Shown: positions 1 to 11,140 of the stretch, in pieces
Numbering within the stretch: the stretch's first letter is position 1
Layout: each line of letters opens with the position of its first letter
Source of the DNA: Alteromonas sp. MMG017
GTDB lineage: Bacteria > Pseudomonadota > Gammaproteobacteria > Enterobacterales > Alteromonadaceae
Direction of reading: 5' to 3'
DNA: 64,000 nucleotides
Assembly: GCF_018100795.1 (NCBI RefSeq)
Contig: NZ_JAGJDY010000012.1
Span: forward strand, 62,001 to 126,000
Position numbers and translations under genes: made by a program
The notes under the pieces: model-generated
Told to the model about the DNA's origin: nothing
The model's database searches: none
The model's input: the letters and a program-made list of their open reading frames with translations, nothing else

Positions 1-918
<918 letters not shown>

Positions 919-944
919 CATTCAGTATGTAATATAAACTCACT

Positions 945-973
945 AAAAAGCCCGCTTTACGCGGGCTTTTTTA
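945..973. terminator. Intrinsic terminator between katG and ppc
   Basis: An A-tract, the stem AGCCCGC, a five-base loop and GCGGGCT followed by a T-run form a compact hairpin 27 bases after the katG stop. A/T flanks on both sides would let it also work for ppc arriving from the other strand. Confidence 0.85.
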
Positions 974-1023
974 TTTGTGCTATTTGTTTCAATAGCATGA
1001 TTATGTATCTATTAATTTAGGTA

Positions 1024-3645
1024 TTAACCTGTATTACGCATACCGGTTGCGATACCTGTAATAGTTACCATCATGGCACGCTCTAAATCAGGATTATGTA
1101 CATCATCTCCTGCTTTACGAATTCTGTCTAGCAACTCGATTTGTAAATAATGAAGCGGTTGCAAATAAGCGGCGCGAATTTCCATCGACTCTTTGCCTAG
1201 CGGATCGGTCTTCATAATGTCGTCTTCACCAGTAAGCTTCAGTAATGAGGCAATACTTTCTTTGAGCTCCTCTCGAAGTGCTGCACCGAAATGCTTAAGC
1301 TCTTCTGGTACTAAGCGCTCATCGTAGGCTTCACTAATACGGGGATCCGCTTTATGGAATACCATGTCAAGCATTGAAAGACGCGAACGATAAAATGGCC
1401 ATTCGGCAAACATTTCATTCACGACTTTTTCATTTTCGGCATTTTTCACGCTATCGATAGCGCGCATTACACCCAACCATGACGGCAATACAAGGCGCGT
1501 TTGTGCCCATGCAAATATCCAAGGGATAGCACGCAGACTTTCGATACCACCTTGTGGTTTACGCTTAGAAGGGCGACTGCCTAAGGGTAACTTACCCAGT
1601 TCCTGTTCAGGCGTAGCCACGCGGAAATAAGGTACAAAATCTTTATCATGGCGAACGGTGCCGCGATAGTTATCACGACCTTGCCCCGCCATAGTGGTAA
1701 TAAGTTCACGCCACTCTTCTTTTGGCGCCGGGGGTGGGAACAACATGGCTTCAATTATCGCGCTGGCATAAATGCCTAGGCTGCGTTTAGCCAGTTTAGG
1801 CATACCGAACTTATAACGGATGGTTTCGCCTTGTTCTGTAACACGGAATCCACCTTCCAATGAACCTGGAGGCTGCGAGTAAATAGCAGCGTGTGCAGGT
1901 AGACCGCCGCGACCAATCGTTCCGCCACGACCGTGGAACAAGGTAAGTGAGCAGTTAAACTCTTCAGCAATAGCCACAAGCGCTTCTTGCGATTGATACT
2001 GAGCCCAACCTGCCGCTAGTGCGCCAGCATCTTTGGCAGAATCTGAATAACCAATCATCACGAACTGACGGCCTTTCACATAACCGCGATACCAGTCGAT
2101 AGAAAGCAATTTGCGCATAACACTTGGCGAGTTGTTAAGGTCGTCTAATGTTTCGAACAAAGGCGCTACTGGCATTGGCCAATCAACACCGCTTTCTTTT
2201 AACAGTAATTGAACCGCAAGTACGTCTGATGGCTCACTCGCCATTGAGATAATGTAGATACCAAAACCGTGCTTGCTGTGCTTAGCCACTACTTTACAAG
2301 TATCTAGTACTTCTTTCACATCTTCCGATGCGCCCCATTGAGCAGGGAATAGCGGGCGTTTCGAGCCAAGCTCACGTAGCAAGAAGGCTTGTTTATCTTC
2401 TTCGCTCCATTGTGAGTAATCACCAAGGCCAAGGTAACGGGTCAGTTCGCTAAATACATCAGCATGACGTTCTGAATCTTGACGAACATCTAAGCGAAGT
2501 AAGTGAATACCGAATACATGAGCGCGGCGAATGGTATCTAGCAATAAGCCTTTCGCTACCACACCCATACCGCAATCGATAAGTGACTGGTGGCAAAGTA
2601 GTAGGGCTTCTAATAGCTCGTCATTACTTTCAATCCAGTTCGACGTATCCGGATTTCTACCGGCTAAATAGTTAGCAATACCATCGCGGGTGGCTATAAA
2701 GCGGTCTAGTAATGGGCGAAGTAGGGCGCGATAAGGTTCGTTTGCATCGCCTACTTTTTCTCGCAGTGCATCATTACAGTCGTACATAGACAACTCAACT
2801 TGCAAGCGGTCTAAGTCTAAAGCGAAAAGTTTCGCGGCGCGTTTACGCGCTAACAATAATACTTGCTCGGTAACTTTAGAGGTTACGAACGGGTTGCCAT
2901 CGCGGTCACCGCCCATCCAAGAACTAAATTGTACCGGTGAAGCATCTAGCGGAAGCGACACACTGTAGTCTTCTTGCAAACGGCCATCTAACTCGCGCAA
3001 GAAGTCAGGAACGGCTTCCCACAGTGAATTTTCAATAACTGAAAATCCCCAGCGAGCTTCATCGACAGGGGTAGGGCGCACAGAGCGAATTTCTTCGGTA
3101 TGCCAAGCCTGACTAATTAAATCAGCAACACGGGTTTCAACTTTACTTCTGTCTGCGCCAGTGAGTGATTCTTGATGAACTTCTTGTAGGCAGTCTGCTA
3201 GCTCTTTGTGTTTATGAATAAGGGTGCGACGTGTTACTTCGGTAGGGTGTGCCGTTAACACTAGGTCGATATTTAATTTGCCTACTGCCTCTTGCACTTT
3301 ATCAGCCGTGAGTTCGGCTTTATCTAGATGCTTAAACAATGCATCAATAGACGCGTCAACGTTCATGGCACTGTTATATTCTTGCTCAGCAATATTACCT
3401 AGATTTAGAAACTGTGCGAATGCACGACCTACCGTCAACAAGTCGCTGTCGGTCATCGTTTTGAAAGTTTCTTTCAGTTCGTCACTACAACTCGTGTCTC
3501 CCTGATAAGACGCTCGGCCGTCTTTTCGAATCTTCTCAATGCGATCAAGCCACTCTTGGCCTAATTGGTTTTTGATGGTTTCACCTAGCGTTTTGCCAAG
3601 GTATCTAACTGTATCTTTTAGTTCAGCATCGTAATGAGTGTGCAT
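1024..3645 (-). CDS. ppc: Phosphoenolpyruvate carboxylase
   Basis: An 873-residue protein, the usual length for bacterial PEPC. It adds bicarbonate to phosphoenolpyruvate to give oxaloacetate and phosphate, the main anaplerotic reaction feeding the TCA cycle, in the cytoplasm. Diagnostic motifs are present in order: VLTAHPTEVTRR near residue 130 (catalytic His), MGGDRDGNP near 245, the glycine-rich loop FHGRGGTIGRGG near 570, and the C-terminal MRNTG. The ATG at 3645 is preceded by a GGGAGGA ribosome-binding site. It is a single-gene unit, divergent from fklB and convergent with katG. No unusual residues were seen. Confidence 0.98.
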   Translation of the reverse strand: MHTHYDAELKDTVRYLGKTLGETIKNQLGQEWLDRIEKIRKDGRASYQGDTSCSDELKETFKTMTDSDLLTVGRAFAQFLNLGNIAEQEYNSAMNVDASIDALFKHLDKAELTADKVQEAVGKLNIDLVLTAHPTEVTRRTLIHKHKELADCLQEVHQESLTGADRSKVETRVADLISQAWHTEEIRSVRPTPVDEARWGFSVIENSLWEAVPDFLRELDGRLQEDYSVSLPLDASPVQFSSWMGGDRDGNPFVTSKVTEQVLLLARKRAAKLFALDLDRLQVELSMYDCNDALREKVGDANEPYRALLRPLLDRFIATRDGIANYLAGRNPDTSNWIESNDELLEALLLCHQSLIDCGMGVVAKGLLLDTIRRAHVFGIHLLRLDVRQDSERHADVFSELTRYLGLGDYSQWSEEDKQAFLLRELGSKRPLFPAQWGASEDVKEVLDTCKVVAKHSKHGFGIYIISMASEPSDVLAVQLLLKESGVDWPMPVAPLFETLDDLNNSPSVMRKLLSIDWYRGYVKGRQFVMIGYSDSAKDAGALAAGWAQYQSQEALVAIAEEFNCSLTLFHGRGGTIGRGGLPAHAAIYSQPPGSLEGGFRVTEQGETIRYKFGMPKLAKRSLGIYASAIIEAMLFPPPAPKEEWRELITTMAGQGRDNYRGTVRHDKDFVPYFRVATPEQELGKLPLGSRPSKRKPQGGIESLRAIPWIFAWAQTRLVLPSWLGVMRAIDSVKNAENEKVVNEMFAEWPFYRSRLSMLDMVFHKADPRISEAYDERLVPEELKHFGAALREELKESIASLLKLTGEDDIMKTDPLGKESMEIRAAYLQPLHYLQIELLDRIRKAGDDVHNPDLERAMMVTITGIATGMRNTG

Positions 3646-3878
3646 GCTATCCTCCCAATTATATGGCCTTCACCATACTAAGTACTTAACAAGTTGTAAA
3701 ACCACTTTGCGTTATAATTTACAATATTTTGTTCCATTTGCACCCATCTATTTAATGCTCAAGGCAAGATAAATTCTGGTGTGCTACACTCTTGCACCGG
3801 AAAATGCAGAAACATATTCGTGAAACGCGGTTTGTTTGAAATTTGTACTGCATTTGTAATTTAATTTCAGGAGTTCTT

Positions 3879-4499
3879 GTGACTGATACATTCAACACAG
3901 TAGAAACCCAAGCAAGTTACGGCATTGGTTTTCAAATGGGTCAACAATTGCAATCTAACCCTTTCGAAGGTTTAGCGATTGACGCAGTAGTGACAGGTTT
4001 AAAAGATGCTTTCGCGGGTCAAGCTCCGCAAGTTGATAACGACGCACTGCGTGATGCATTCGGCGAAATCCATAAGCGTATGCAAGCTGAGAAAGAAGAA
4101 GCAAGCAAAGCGGTTATCGAAGAGGGTGTAAAATTCCTTGAAGAAAACGCAAAGCGTGAAGAAGTTCAAGTGACTGAGTCTGGCCTACAATACGAAGTAT
4201 TGGCTGAAGGCGATGGCGAAACGCCAACTGCAGATAGCACAGTTCGCGTTCACTACCACGGTACACTTACCTCAGGTGACGTTTTTGACAGTTCTTACGA
4301 TCGTGGTCAACCGGCTGAATTCCCAGTTGGCGGCGTGATCAGAGGCTGGACTGAAGCACTACAGCTTATGAAAGTTGGTGCTAAACTACGTTTATACGTA
4401 CCACACGATCTTGCGTACGGTGAACAAGGTGCTGGTGCAGCAATCGCACCTTACAGCACGTTAATTTTTGATGTTGAATTGCTTGATATCTTAGGTTAA
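3879..4499 (+). CDS. fklB: FKBP-type peptidyl-prolyl cis-trans isomerase FklB
   Basis: About 206 residues, the same length as E. coli FklB, with matching segments such as QASYGIGFQMGQQL at the N-terminus, KFLEENAKREEV in the linker, and VHYHGTLTSGDVFDSS, FPVGGVIRGWTEAL and LAYGEQGAG in the C-terminal FKBP domain. It speeds proline isomerisation during folding. The N-terminal half (about 1-95) is the helical dimerisation domain. I chose the GTG at 3879 because AGGAG sits five bases upstream; an in-frame upstream codon at 3843 would add 12 residues with no family match. There is no signal peptide, so it should be cytoplasmic. A strong terminator follows directly, so it is probably monocistronic. 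Confidence 0.95.
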   Translation: MTDTFNTVETQASYGIGFQMGQQLQSNPFEGLAIDAVVTGLKDAFAGQAPQVDNDALRDAFGEIHKRMQAEKEEASKAVIEEGVKFLEENAKREEVQVTESGLQYEVLAEGDGETPTADSTVRVHYHGTLTSGDVFDSSYDRGQPAEFPVGGVIRGWTEALQLMKVGAKLRLYVPHDLAYGEQGAGAAIAPYSTLIFDVELLDILG

Positions 4500-4507
4500 T
4501 TCACACA

Positions 4508-4541
4508 AAAAGGTGAGCTCTTGTGGGGGCTCACCTTTTTA
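4508..4541 (+). terminator. Intrinsic terminator after fklB
   Basis: AAAAGGTGAGC and its complement GCTCACCTTTT flank a short loop, starting about ten bases after the fklB stop, and the T-run continues into TTTTTATT. Confidence 0.88.
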
Positions 4542-4545
4542 TTCA

Positions 4546-4904
4546 TGTGTAGTCATGATTCACTCCACATCATATTCAACGCCACATTTCACACTTCACT
4601 TTCCTGTCTTGGCCTTACTTATTTTCAGTTCGTAATATTGTTTCAACCCTCTGTTTCAACCCTCGTTTATTAATTTGCTTCTAGCGCAATAGTCGCTAAT
4701 CACTTTTGTTTTCGTATACATTACATAGCGTTCCAAGATATTCTTTCGATATAGATTTAAAAAACCGCTTTCGAACTGCGCTACCCGTTTGTACATGTGT
4801 ATCTTTTTGATGAATAAGGTGTTCGGTGCTTAGTTAGTGTCATCTGCTCCGAGTTGTTATAAGCCTTTGCACGTTTACAATAGGCGCACGCTTAAAAAAG
4901 GAAA
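4546..4904. other. Intergenic region upstream of fabV
   Basis: About 360 bases without a supported gene. It contains a 13-bp tandem pair (4640-4652 and 4653-4665, GTTTCAACCCTC-type) and otherwise AT-rich sequence that presumably holds the fabV promoter. No operator could be recognised by eye. Confidence 0.5.
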
Positions 4905-4910
4905 ATGATT

Positions 4911-6089
4911 ATGGTTATCAAGCCTAAAGTGAGAGGCTTTATCTGCACAAACGCACATCCTGTGGGTTGTGCAACGTCAGTAGAACAACAAATTGCCTAT
5001 ATTGAAGAGAAAGGCAGCTTAGGTGATGGCCCTAAAAACGTGCTAGTTATTGGCAGCTCAACCGGCTACGGGTTGGCATCGCGTATTACTTCTGCATTTG
5101 GTTATGGTGCAAAAACCCTTGGCGTTTGCTTCGAAAAAGCGCCAACAGAACGTAAAACCGGTACAGCGGGTTGGTACAATACTGCAGCCTTCCATCAGCA
5201 GGCGTCTAAAAAAGGGCTTTATGCTGACACTATCAATGGTGATGCGTTTTCTGATGAAATTAAAGCGCAAACGATAGATAAGATTAAAGCCAATATGGGC
5301 AAGGTCGACCTTGTGATCTATAGCTTGGCGTCACCGCGCAGAACAGACCCAGATACGGGTGTGGTATACAAATCTACCCTTAAACCCGTAGGGCGTGAGT
5401 ACACTACCAAAACTTACGATACCGACAAAGATAAAGTACATGATGTTACGTTAGAGGCAGCAAACGACGACGAAATCTTAAACACCATTAAAGTGATGGG
5501 CGGAGAAGATTGGGAGCGCTGGATGGATAAGCTTGCCGAAGCGGGTGTATTGGCTGAAGGTTGTAAAACCACGGCGTACACTTATATTGGTAAAGCCCTT
5601 ACTTGGCCTATCTATGGTCAAGCGACCATTGGAAAAGCGAAAGAAGATTTAGACAGAGCCGCTGCCGCTATCATTGGCAAAAATACCGAATTATTGGTTG
5701 AAGCGAATGTCAGTTCGTTGAAAGCCTTGGTCACGCAAGCCAGCTCTGCTATTCCTGTTATGCCGCTGTATATCTCATTAATGCAAGAAGTGATGAAGCG
5801 CGACGGCACCCATGAGGGCTGTATTGAACAAATTCATGGTTTGTTCTCTACCTGTCTATTTGGTGATACGCCAACATTAGATGAGGCAAACCGCTATCGC
5901 ATGGACGGCATTGAAACCAATGACGTTACGCAAGCTAAGATTCAAGCCTTATGGGACAAAGTGACCCAAGAGAACTTTCATGAACTAAGCGATTATGCTG
6001 GTTATCATCACGAATTTTTAAAACTGTTTGGTTTTGATATTGAAGGTGTTGATTACGAACAGGATATTGACCCACTCGTGAAATGGTAA
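4911..6089 (+). CDS. fabV: trans-2-enoyl-ACP/CoA reductase FabV
   Basis: FabV reduces the trans-2 double bond of enoyl-ACP (and enoyl-CoA) with NADH, the last step of each fatty-acid elongation round. The 392-residue protein starts MVIKPKVRGFIC and carries the Rossmann motif VIGSSTGYG near residue 47, the SLASPRRTDP segment near 140, and the FabV-type catalytic pair Tyr235-X8-Lys244 (classical FabI has X6), matching the positions in the Yersinia enzyme. The ATG at 4911 is preferred over the ATG at 4905 because AAGGA lies about eight bases before the former and only two before the latter. FabV enzymes are often tolerant to triclosan. The gene is transcribed alone and ends in a terminator. Confidence 0.96.
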   Translation: MVIKPKVRGFICTNAHPVGCATSVEQQIAYIEEKGSLGDGPKNVLVIGSSTGYGLASRITSAFGYGAKTLGVCFEKAPTERKTGTAGWYNTAAFHQQASKKGLYADTINGDAFSDEIKAQTIDKIKANMGKVDLVIYSLASPRRTDPDTGVVYKSTLKPVGREYTTKTYDTDKDKVHDVTLEAANDDEILNTIKVMGGEDWERWMDKLAEAGVLAEGCKTTAYTYIGKALTWPIYGQATIGKAKEDLDRAAAAIIGKNTELLVEANVSSLKALVTQASSAIPVMPLYISLMQEVMKRDGTHEGCIEQIHGLFSTCLFGDTPTLDEANRYRMDGIETNDVTQAKIQALWDKVTQENFHELSDYAGYHHEFLKLFGFDIEGVDYEQDIDPLVKW

Positions 6090-6126
6090 AGGTTTACTAT
6101 ACTTAAATAAGCCTAATATTGAGTAG

Positions 6127-6150
6127 AGCCGTCGAATCAGACGGCTTTTT
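6127..6150 (+). terminator. Intrinsic terminator after fabV
   Basis: AGCCGTC and GACGGCT flank a six-base loop and are followed by a T-run; located about 38 bases after the fabV stop. Confidence 0.85.
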
Positions 6151-6565
6151 CGTTGTTTACTTACTACTTAAACGTAAATGGGGTTTACATTAAATTATAG
6201 AAAAGTTGCTCTTTATCTATGATTTGCGTGGCACAAACCGCTCGGTTAATGCTAAAATCCCGAAATTAAGTAGGGGTCTATTCTACTCCTACTCAACAAC
6301 AGCGTTAATCGCAGTAATACAACAACAAAAATAAGTGTGAATTTTCACTGTTGGTCTATAAAAGAAAAGGCGTATAACGTCGCTTATACATTTGGAATGT
6401 AAGTTACGGCTTCATAACAGGCTGACCGTAACAGTAAGTAAATTCCGTCAATCTAAATATTAAAGGTGTTCTACACCTTAAAAATAGTACGCTTTTGCAT
6501 GCTGATAAGCAGGGTTCTCTGCGGTCATGCAAAAGAGTATTTCTATTAGAGTAGTGCGATTACAT
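6151..6565. other. Long leader/promoter region upstream of the nqr operon
   Basis: About 415 bases with no supported gene. Near the operon is a small hairpin (AAGGTGT at 6463 with ACACCTT, ending about 6479) followed by AAAAATAG, which could be a weak attenuator. The rest is AT-rich and presumably holds the nqr promoter. A minus-strand open frame reading across 6478-7128 lies opposite nqrA and has no protein-like features. Confidence 0.45.
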
Positions 6566-7906
6566 ATGATAAAAATCAAGAAAGGTCTCGACCTCCCAAT
6601 AGAGGGAGCGCCGAAGCAGGAGATCACTGAAGGGTCTGCTGTTTCACGCGTTGCCATTCTGGGAGAAGAATATGTGGGTATGCGCCCTACCATGCACGTC
6701 CAAGTTGGCGATGTAGTGAAAAAAGGCCAGATGCTTTTTGAAGACAAAAAGAATCCTGGCGTTAAGTTCACTGCTCCAGCTGCGGGTGAAGTGGTAGAGG
6801 TAAACCGTGGTGCAAAGCGTGTTTTGCAATCAGTAGTAGTTAAAGTTAGCGGCAGCGATGCAGTTAGCTTTGATAAAATTGCTGCAGACAAAATCGCCAG
6901 TACTGAGCGGGAGCAACTCCAATCAATCCTTGTTGAGTCAGGTATGTGGACAGCGTTACGTACGCGTCCATTTAGCAAATCACCAGCCCTTGACTCGGTA
7001 CCAAATTCAATCTTTGTTACAGCAATGGACACCAATCCGCTAGCCGCGGATCCAGCGGTGATTATTGCTGAGCGCAACGATGACTTCGTGAACGGCTTAA
7101 AAGCGTTAACGCAGTTGAGTGGCGGCAAGGTTTACGTTTGTAAAGCAGCGGGCTCATCAGTAGCAACTGGCGATGCCGCAGTAGACGTAGAAGAATTCGG
7201 TGGACCACACCCAGCAGGCTTAGCAGGTACACATATCCATTATTTGGATTCTGCTGGCTTGAACAAAACGGTTTGGCACATTAGCTACCAAGACGTAATG
7301 GCCTTTGGCGCATTGCTAACTACTGGTGAGCTAGACACACGCCGCGTTATTGCTATCGGCGGTCCATCTGCTAAAAACCCTCGCCTGGTTCGTACCTCTA
7401 TCGGTGCTGATTTAGAAGAGTTGCTAGCAAACGAACAACAAGACGGTGACGTACGTGTCGTTTCAGGTTCCGTGTTAAACGGCGTAACGGCACAAGGTGT
7501 TCACGGCTTCCTAGGTCGTTTCCACACCCAAGTATCACTGCTTAAAGAAGGTCGCGAGAAGAAATTCCTTGGCTGGATCACACCTGGTTCAGACAAGCAT
7601 TCTGTTACGCGCGCTTATCTTGGTCACTTAGGTGGCAGCAAGAAGTTTGATATGACAACAACAACCAATGGCTCTGAGCGCTCTATGGTGCCAATTGGTA
7701 ATTACGAACGCGTTATGCCCCTAGATATCATTCCTACGCTTTTGCTTAGAGACTTGATTTCTGGTGATTGTGACAGTGCTCAGACATTGGGTTGTTTAGA
7801 GTTGGACGAAGAAGATTTGGCTTTGTGTACTTATGTATGCCCAGGCAAATACAACTACGGCCCGATTTTACGCGACTGTTTGACCACCATTGAGAAAGAG
7901 GGTTAG
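6566..7906 (+). CDS. nqrA: Na+-translocating NADH:quinone reductase subunit A
   Basis: First subunit of the NQR complex, which oxidises NADH, reduces ubiquinone and pumps sodium ions out of the cell. The 446-residue product matches Vibrio NqrA in length and along its whole sequence, for example [14 protein letters not shown] at the start, [49 protein letters not shown] and [17 protein letters not shown]. NqrA is the peripheral cytoplasmic subunit implicated in quinone binding. The start at 6566 aligns with the family; an upstream ATG at 6527 would add 13 unmatched residues. The ribosome-binding site is weak. It begins the nqrABCDEF operon, with nqrB two bases downstream. Confidence 0.98.
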   Translation: MIKIKKGLDLPIEGAPKQEITEGSAVSRVAILGEEYVGMRPTMHVQVGDVVKKGQMLFEDKKNPGVKFTAPAAGEVVEVNRGAKRVLQSVVVKVSGSDAVSFDKIAADKIASTEREQLQSILVESGMWTALRTRPFSKSPALDSVPNSIFVTAMDTNPLAADPAVIIAERNDDFVNGLKALTQLSGGKVYVCKAAGSSVATGDAAVDVEEFGGPHPAGLAGTHIHYLDSAGLNKTVWHISYQDVMAFGALLTTGELDTRRVIAIGGPSAKNPRLVRTSIGADLEELLANEQQDGDVRVVSGSVLNGVTAQGVHGFLGRFHTQVSLLKEGREKKFLGWITPGSDKHSVTRAYLGHLGGSKKFDMTTTTNGSERSMVPIGNYERVMPLDIIPTLLLRDLISGDCDSAQTLGCLELDEEDLALCTYVCPGKYNYGPILRDCLTTIEKEG

Positions 7907-7908
7907 TC

Positions 7909-9111
7909 ATGGGTTTAAAAGCGTATTTAGAAAAGATTGAACCAAATTTTGAGCCAGGTGGAAAGCACGAAAAATGGTATGCACTGTATGAAGCAGCGGC
8001 AACGATTTTCTATACTCCTGGTAAAGTAAACAAAGCTAACACGCACGTGCGTGACAGCATTGACCTTAAACGCATCATGATTTTGGTGTGGTTAGCAACA
8101 TTCCCAGCAATGTTCTTCGGTATGTACAACATTGGTTTCCAAGCGCAAGAAGCTATTGCTGCTGGTGCCGGTACACTTCCTGATACATGGCAAGCAGGGT
8201 TATTCACCGCCTTAGGTGGAGACTTAGCGAATTCTGGTTTGCTAGGCATGTTCTTCTACGGTGCCTGCTTCTGGTTACCTATCTATGCAGTTACCTTTAT
8301 TGTTGGTGGCTTCTGGGAAGTATTATTTGCTTCGGTACGTAAGCACGAAGTTAACGAAGGTTTCTTCGTTACCTCGGTACTTTTCGCATTAACCTTACCG
8401 GCAACTATTCCGCTTTGGCAGGTTGCATTAGGTATTACCTTTGGTGTGGTTATCGCTAAAGAAGTCTTCGGTGGAACTGGCCGTAACTTCCTTAACCCTG
8501 CATTGTCAGGTCGTGCGTTCTTATACTTCGCATACCCTGCACAAATCTCTGGCGACCAAGTTTGGGTTGCTGCTGATGGTTACTCAGGTGCAACGTCATT
8601 GAGCCAAGCGGCTTCAGGCGCGCTTGATTACGCTAACATGGACCTTTGGTTTGACAGCTTCTTCGGTACTATCGCAGGTTCTGCGGGTGAAGTATCTGCA
8701 TTGGCTATCTTAATTGGTGGCTTGTTCATTATGTACATGCGTATTGCAAGCTGGCGAATTGTTGCTGGTGTAGCAATCGGTGTAGCCGTGTTTGCCACCT
8801 TGCTGAACATGATTGGTAGCGATACCAACTACATGTTTGCAATGCCTGCCTATTGGCACTTTGTTATTGGTGGTCTTGCCTTTGGTATGTTCTTTATGGC
8901 GACAGACCCTGTGTCTGCATCGTTTACCAACCAAGGTAAGTGGGCATACGGTATTTTCATCGGCTTTATGACAGTACTTGTTCGTGTGCTAAACCCAGCC
9001 TTCCCAGAAGGTGTAATGTTGGCCATTCTTTTTGCCAACCTTTGGGCGCCACTGTTCGACTATTTCGTCGCACAAAGCAATATCAAGCGGAGGGTAGCTC
9101 GTGTCGGCTAA
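7909..9111 (+). CDS. nqrB: Na+-translocating NADH:quinone reductase subunit B
   Basis: Integral membrane subunit of NQR, 400 residues with many transmembrane helices. The covalent FMN attachment motif SGATS is at residues 226-230 (Thr229 as the flavinylated residue). The family stretch [18 protein letters not shown] lies just before it. NqrB also binds riboflavin and forms part of the sodium pathway in studied enzymes. It begins two bases after the nqrA stop, and its end overlaps the nqrC start by 11 bases, which indicates translational coupling. The FMN would be attached by the ApbE encoded at 12440. Confidence 0.98.
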   Translation: MGLKAYLEKIEPNFEPGGKHEKWYALYEAAATIFYTPGKVNKANTHVRDSIDLKRIMILVWLATFPAMFFGMYNIGFQAQEAIAAGAGTLPDTWQAGLFTALGGDLANSGLLGMFFYGACFWLPIYAVTFIVGGFWEVLFASVRKHEVNEGFFVTSVLFALTLPATIPLWQVALGITFGVVIAKEVFGGTGRNFLNPALSGRAFLYFAYPAQISGDQVWVAADGYSGATSLSQAASGALDYANMDLWFDSFFGTIAGSAGEVSALAILIGGLFIMYMRIASWRIVAGVAIGVAVFATLLNMIGSDTNYMFAMPAYWHFVIGGLAFGMFFMATDPVSASFTNQGKWAYGIFIGFMTVLVRVLNPAFPEGVMLAILFANLWAPLFDYFVAQSNIKRRVARVG

Positions 9112-9865
9112 GAAAGAATCTTTAGGAAAAACGATTGGCGTTGTAGTTGCCGTTTGTCTTGTGTGTTCAATTGTTGTATCAGGTGCAGCGGTAGGCTTAC
9201 GCTCGCTACAACAAACCAATGCGTCGCTTGATAAAAAGAGCAACATTTTGAACGCAGCAGGGCTTTACGAAACAGGTATGACCGGTAAAGCAATCGAAAG
9301 TACATATAGCGAAAAGATTGAATCTCGCTACGTTGATTTGGAAAGCGGTGAGTTTGTAGAAGCACCTGAGCCTGATTACGATATGTATAAAGCAGCTAAA
9401 CAAACTGAGTACAGCACAAAAGTAACTAGCAGCAACGTTGGCTTCCAACGTCGCCCTAATGTTGCCAGTGTTTATTTGGTACGTGACGAAGCTGGCGATG
9501 TATCTCGCATTATCTTGCCTGTGCACGGTAGTGGTCTATGGGATCTTATGTACGGTTTTCTTGCCCTTGACGCCGATGGTGAAACAGTTCGTGAGTTGAT
9601 TTACTATCAACAAAAAGAAACACCAGGACTTGGTGGCGAAGTGCAAAATCCAGCGTGGCAGGACAAATGGGATGGAAAGAAACTATTTGAAGATGGTGAA
9701 GTGGCTATCCGTGTAGTGAAAAACGCAAACCCAAGCAATCCACACACTATTGATGCGCTTTCAGGTGCTACCTTAACCAGTAAAGGTGTTGAAAACACCA
9801 TTCAATACTGGGTAGGCGAGCAAGGCTTCGGCCAGTTCCTGAAGACTCAGGCATGGCGTTCATAA
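9101..9865 (+). CDS. nqrC: Na+-translocating NADH:quinone reductase subunit C
   Basis: NqrC is a largely periplasmic subunit anchored by one N-terminal helix (about residues 10-32). It carries the second covalent FMN, bound to Thr224 in the C-terminal motif SGATLTS. Length is 254 residues, usual for the family, and [13 protein letters not shown] and [11 protein letters not shown] are typical NqrC segments. The start is a GTG at 9101 inside the last codons of nqrB, with GCGGAGGG upstream as ribosome-binding site. nqrD follows 10 bases after the stop. Confidence 0.97.
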   Translation: MSAKKESLGKTIGVVVAVCLVCSIVVSGAAVGLRSLQQTNASLDKKSNILNAAGLYETGMTGKAIESTYSEKIESRYVDLESGEFVEAPEPDYDMYKAAKQTEYSTKVTSSNVGFQRRPNVASVYLVRDEAGDVSRIILPVHGSGLWDLMYGFLALDADGETVRELIYYQQKETPGLGGEVQNPAWQDKWDGKKLFEDGEVAIRVVKNANPSNPHTIDALSGATLTSKGVENTIQYWVGEQGFGQFLKTQAWRS

Positions 9866-9875
9866 GGGGAGTCTC

Positions 9876-10508
9876 ATGGCAGATACTAAAGAAATGAAAA
9901 AGGCCCTCTTTGGGCCAATTATGGACAACAACCCAATTGCCTTGCAGGTACTTGGTATTTGTTCAGCACTGGCTATTACTACTAAGCTGGAAACAGCCTT
10001 GGTAATGTCTTTGGCGCTAACCACGGTTGTTGCGTTCTCGAACTTGTTTATTTCAATGATTCGTAACCAGATCCCATCAAGCGTTCGTATCATCATCCAA
10101 ATGACTATCATAGCGTCGTTGGTAATCGTAGTTGACCAAATATTGAAAGCGTATTCGTACGAAATTTCGAAGCAGCTGTCGGTATTCGTTGGTTTGATTA
10201 TTACTAACTGTATCGTAATGGGTCGTGCTGAAGCCTATGCAATGAAGAGCCCACCTCTGATGAGCTTTTTAGATGGTATTGGTAACGGTTTAGGTTACTC
10301 ATTCGTATTGATTGTTATTGGTACAATCAAAGAGCTATTCGGTTTCGGTACTATTTTAGGTTTCGAAATTCTTCCTTTAGTTCAAAACGGTGGTTGGTAT
10401 CAGGGTAATGGTTTGTTAATTCTACCATTTAGCTCATTCTTCTTAATCGGCGGTATGATTTGGGTTATCCGTACCCTTCGTCCCGAGCAAGTAGAGCCTA
10501 AGGAGTAA
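9876..10508 (+). CDS. nqrD: Na+-translocating NADH:quinone reductase subunit D
   Basis: A 210-residue polytopic membrane subunit, homologous to NqrE and to Rnf subunits. In known NQR structures NqrD and NqrE pack as an antiparallel pair around an iron centre coordinated by cysteines within the membrane. A cysteine in GICSAL (residue about 29) and one in [15 protein letters not shown] (about 112) fit that role. A GGGGAG ribosome-binding site precedes the ATG. It is three bases from nqrE. Confidence 0.97.
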   Translation: MADTKEMKKALFGPIMDNNPIALQVLGICSALAITTKLETALVMSLALTTVVAFSNLFISMIRNQIPSSVRIIIQMTIIASLVIVVDQILKAYSYEISKQLSVFVGLIITNCIVMGRAEAYAMKSPPLMSFLDGIGNGLGYSFVLIVIGTIKELFGFGTILGFEILPLVQNGGWYQGNGLLILPFSSFFLIGGMIWVIRTLRPEQVEPKE

Positions 10509-10511
10509 GTC

Positions 10512-11120
10512 ATGGAACATTATTTGTCGTTATTTGTTCGCTCAATTTTTGTTGAGAACATGGCGTTATCACTTTTCTTAGGTATGTGTACCTTCTTGGC
10601 GGTATCGAAGAAAGTTAAAACTGCTATGGGTCTTGGTGTTGCGGTAATCGTAGTACTGGGTATTTCTGTACCGGTTAACCAAATCATTTATGTCAACATT
10701 CTTGCACCTGGTGCGCTAGCGTGGGCTGGTTTCCCTGACGCAGATTTAAGCTTCCTAAACTTCCTAACCTTTATCGGCGTTATCGCGGCATTGGTTCAAA
10801 TTTTGGAAATGAGCTTAGACAAGTTTTTCCCTGCGCTTTATAACGCGCTTGGTATCTTCCTTCCGCTAATTACGGTTAACTGCGCCATCTTTGGTGGTGT
10901 AGCATTCGCGGTACAACGTGAATATAACTTGACCGAAAGTGTCGTTTACGGCGTAGGAAGTGGTATGGGCTGGGCAATCGCCATTGTGTTATTGGCCGCC
11001 GTACGTGAAAAGCTTAAATATGCCGATATGCCTGATGGTATTCGTGGTCTGGGCTCTGTGTTCATGATTGCGGGTCTTATGGCACTTGGCTTCCAGTCAT
11101 TCACTGGTATTCAGCTGTAA
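10512..11120 (+). CDS. nqrE: Na+-translocating NADH:quinone reductase subunit E
   Basis: A 202-residue membrane subunit paired with NqrD. It carries conserved cysteines in [13 protein letters not shown] (about residue 26) and [11 protein letters not shown] (about 120), expected ligands of the NqrDE iron centre. The centre is thought to relay electrons across the membrane between the NqrF 2Fe-2S cluster and the NqrC FMN. Installation of the iron depends on NqrM, whose gene is at 13482. The gene lies in the middle of the operon with short gaps on both sides. Confidence 0.97.
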   Translation: MEHYLSLFVRSIFVENMALSLFLGMCTFLAVSKKVKTAMGLGVAVIVVLGISVPVNQIIYVNILAPGALAWAGFPDADLSFLNFLTFIGVIAALVQILEMSLDKFFPALYNALGIFLPLITVNCAIFGGVAFAVQREYNLTESVVYGVGSGMGWAIAIVLLAAVREKLKYADMPDGIRGLGSVFMIAGLMALGFQSFTGIQL

Positions 11121-11140
11121 TCGAGCTCGGGAGCATATAA

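Noticed and set aside
6230..6260. Specific sigma-70 promoter for the nqr operon
   Set aside because: A TAAAAT-like box is visible but no -35 box at suitable spacing, so it was not listed as a feature.
6478..7128. 216-codon open frame on the minus strand opposite nqrA
   Set aside because: It lies opposite a well-matched NQR subunit, has Ser/Thr/Pro-rich composition without any domain, and no ribosome-binding site.
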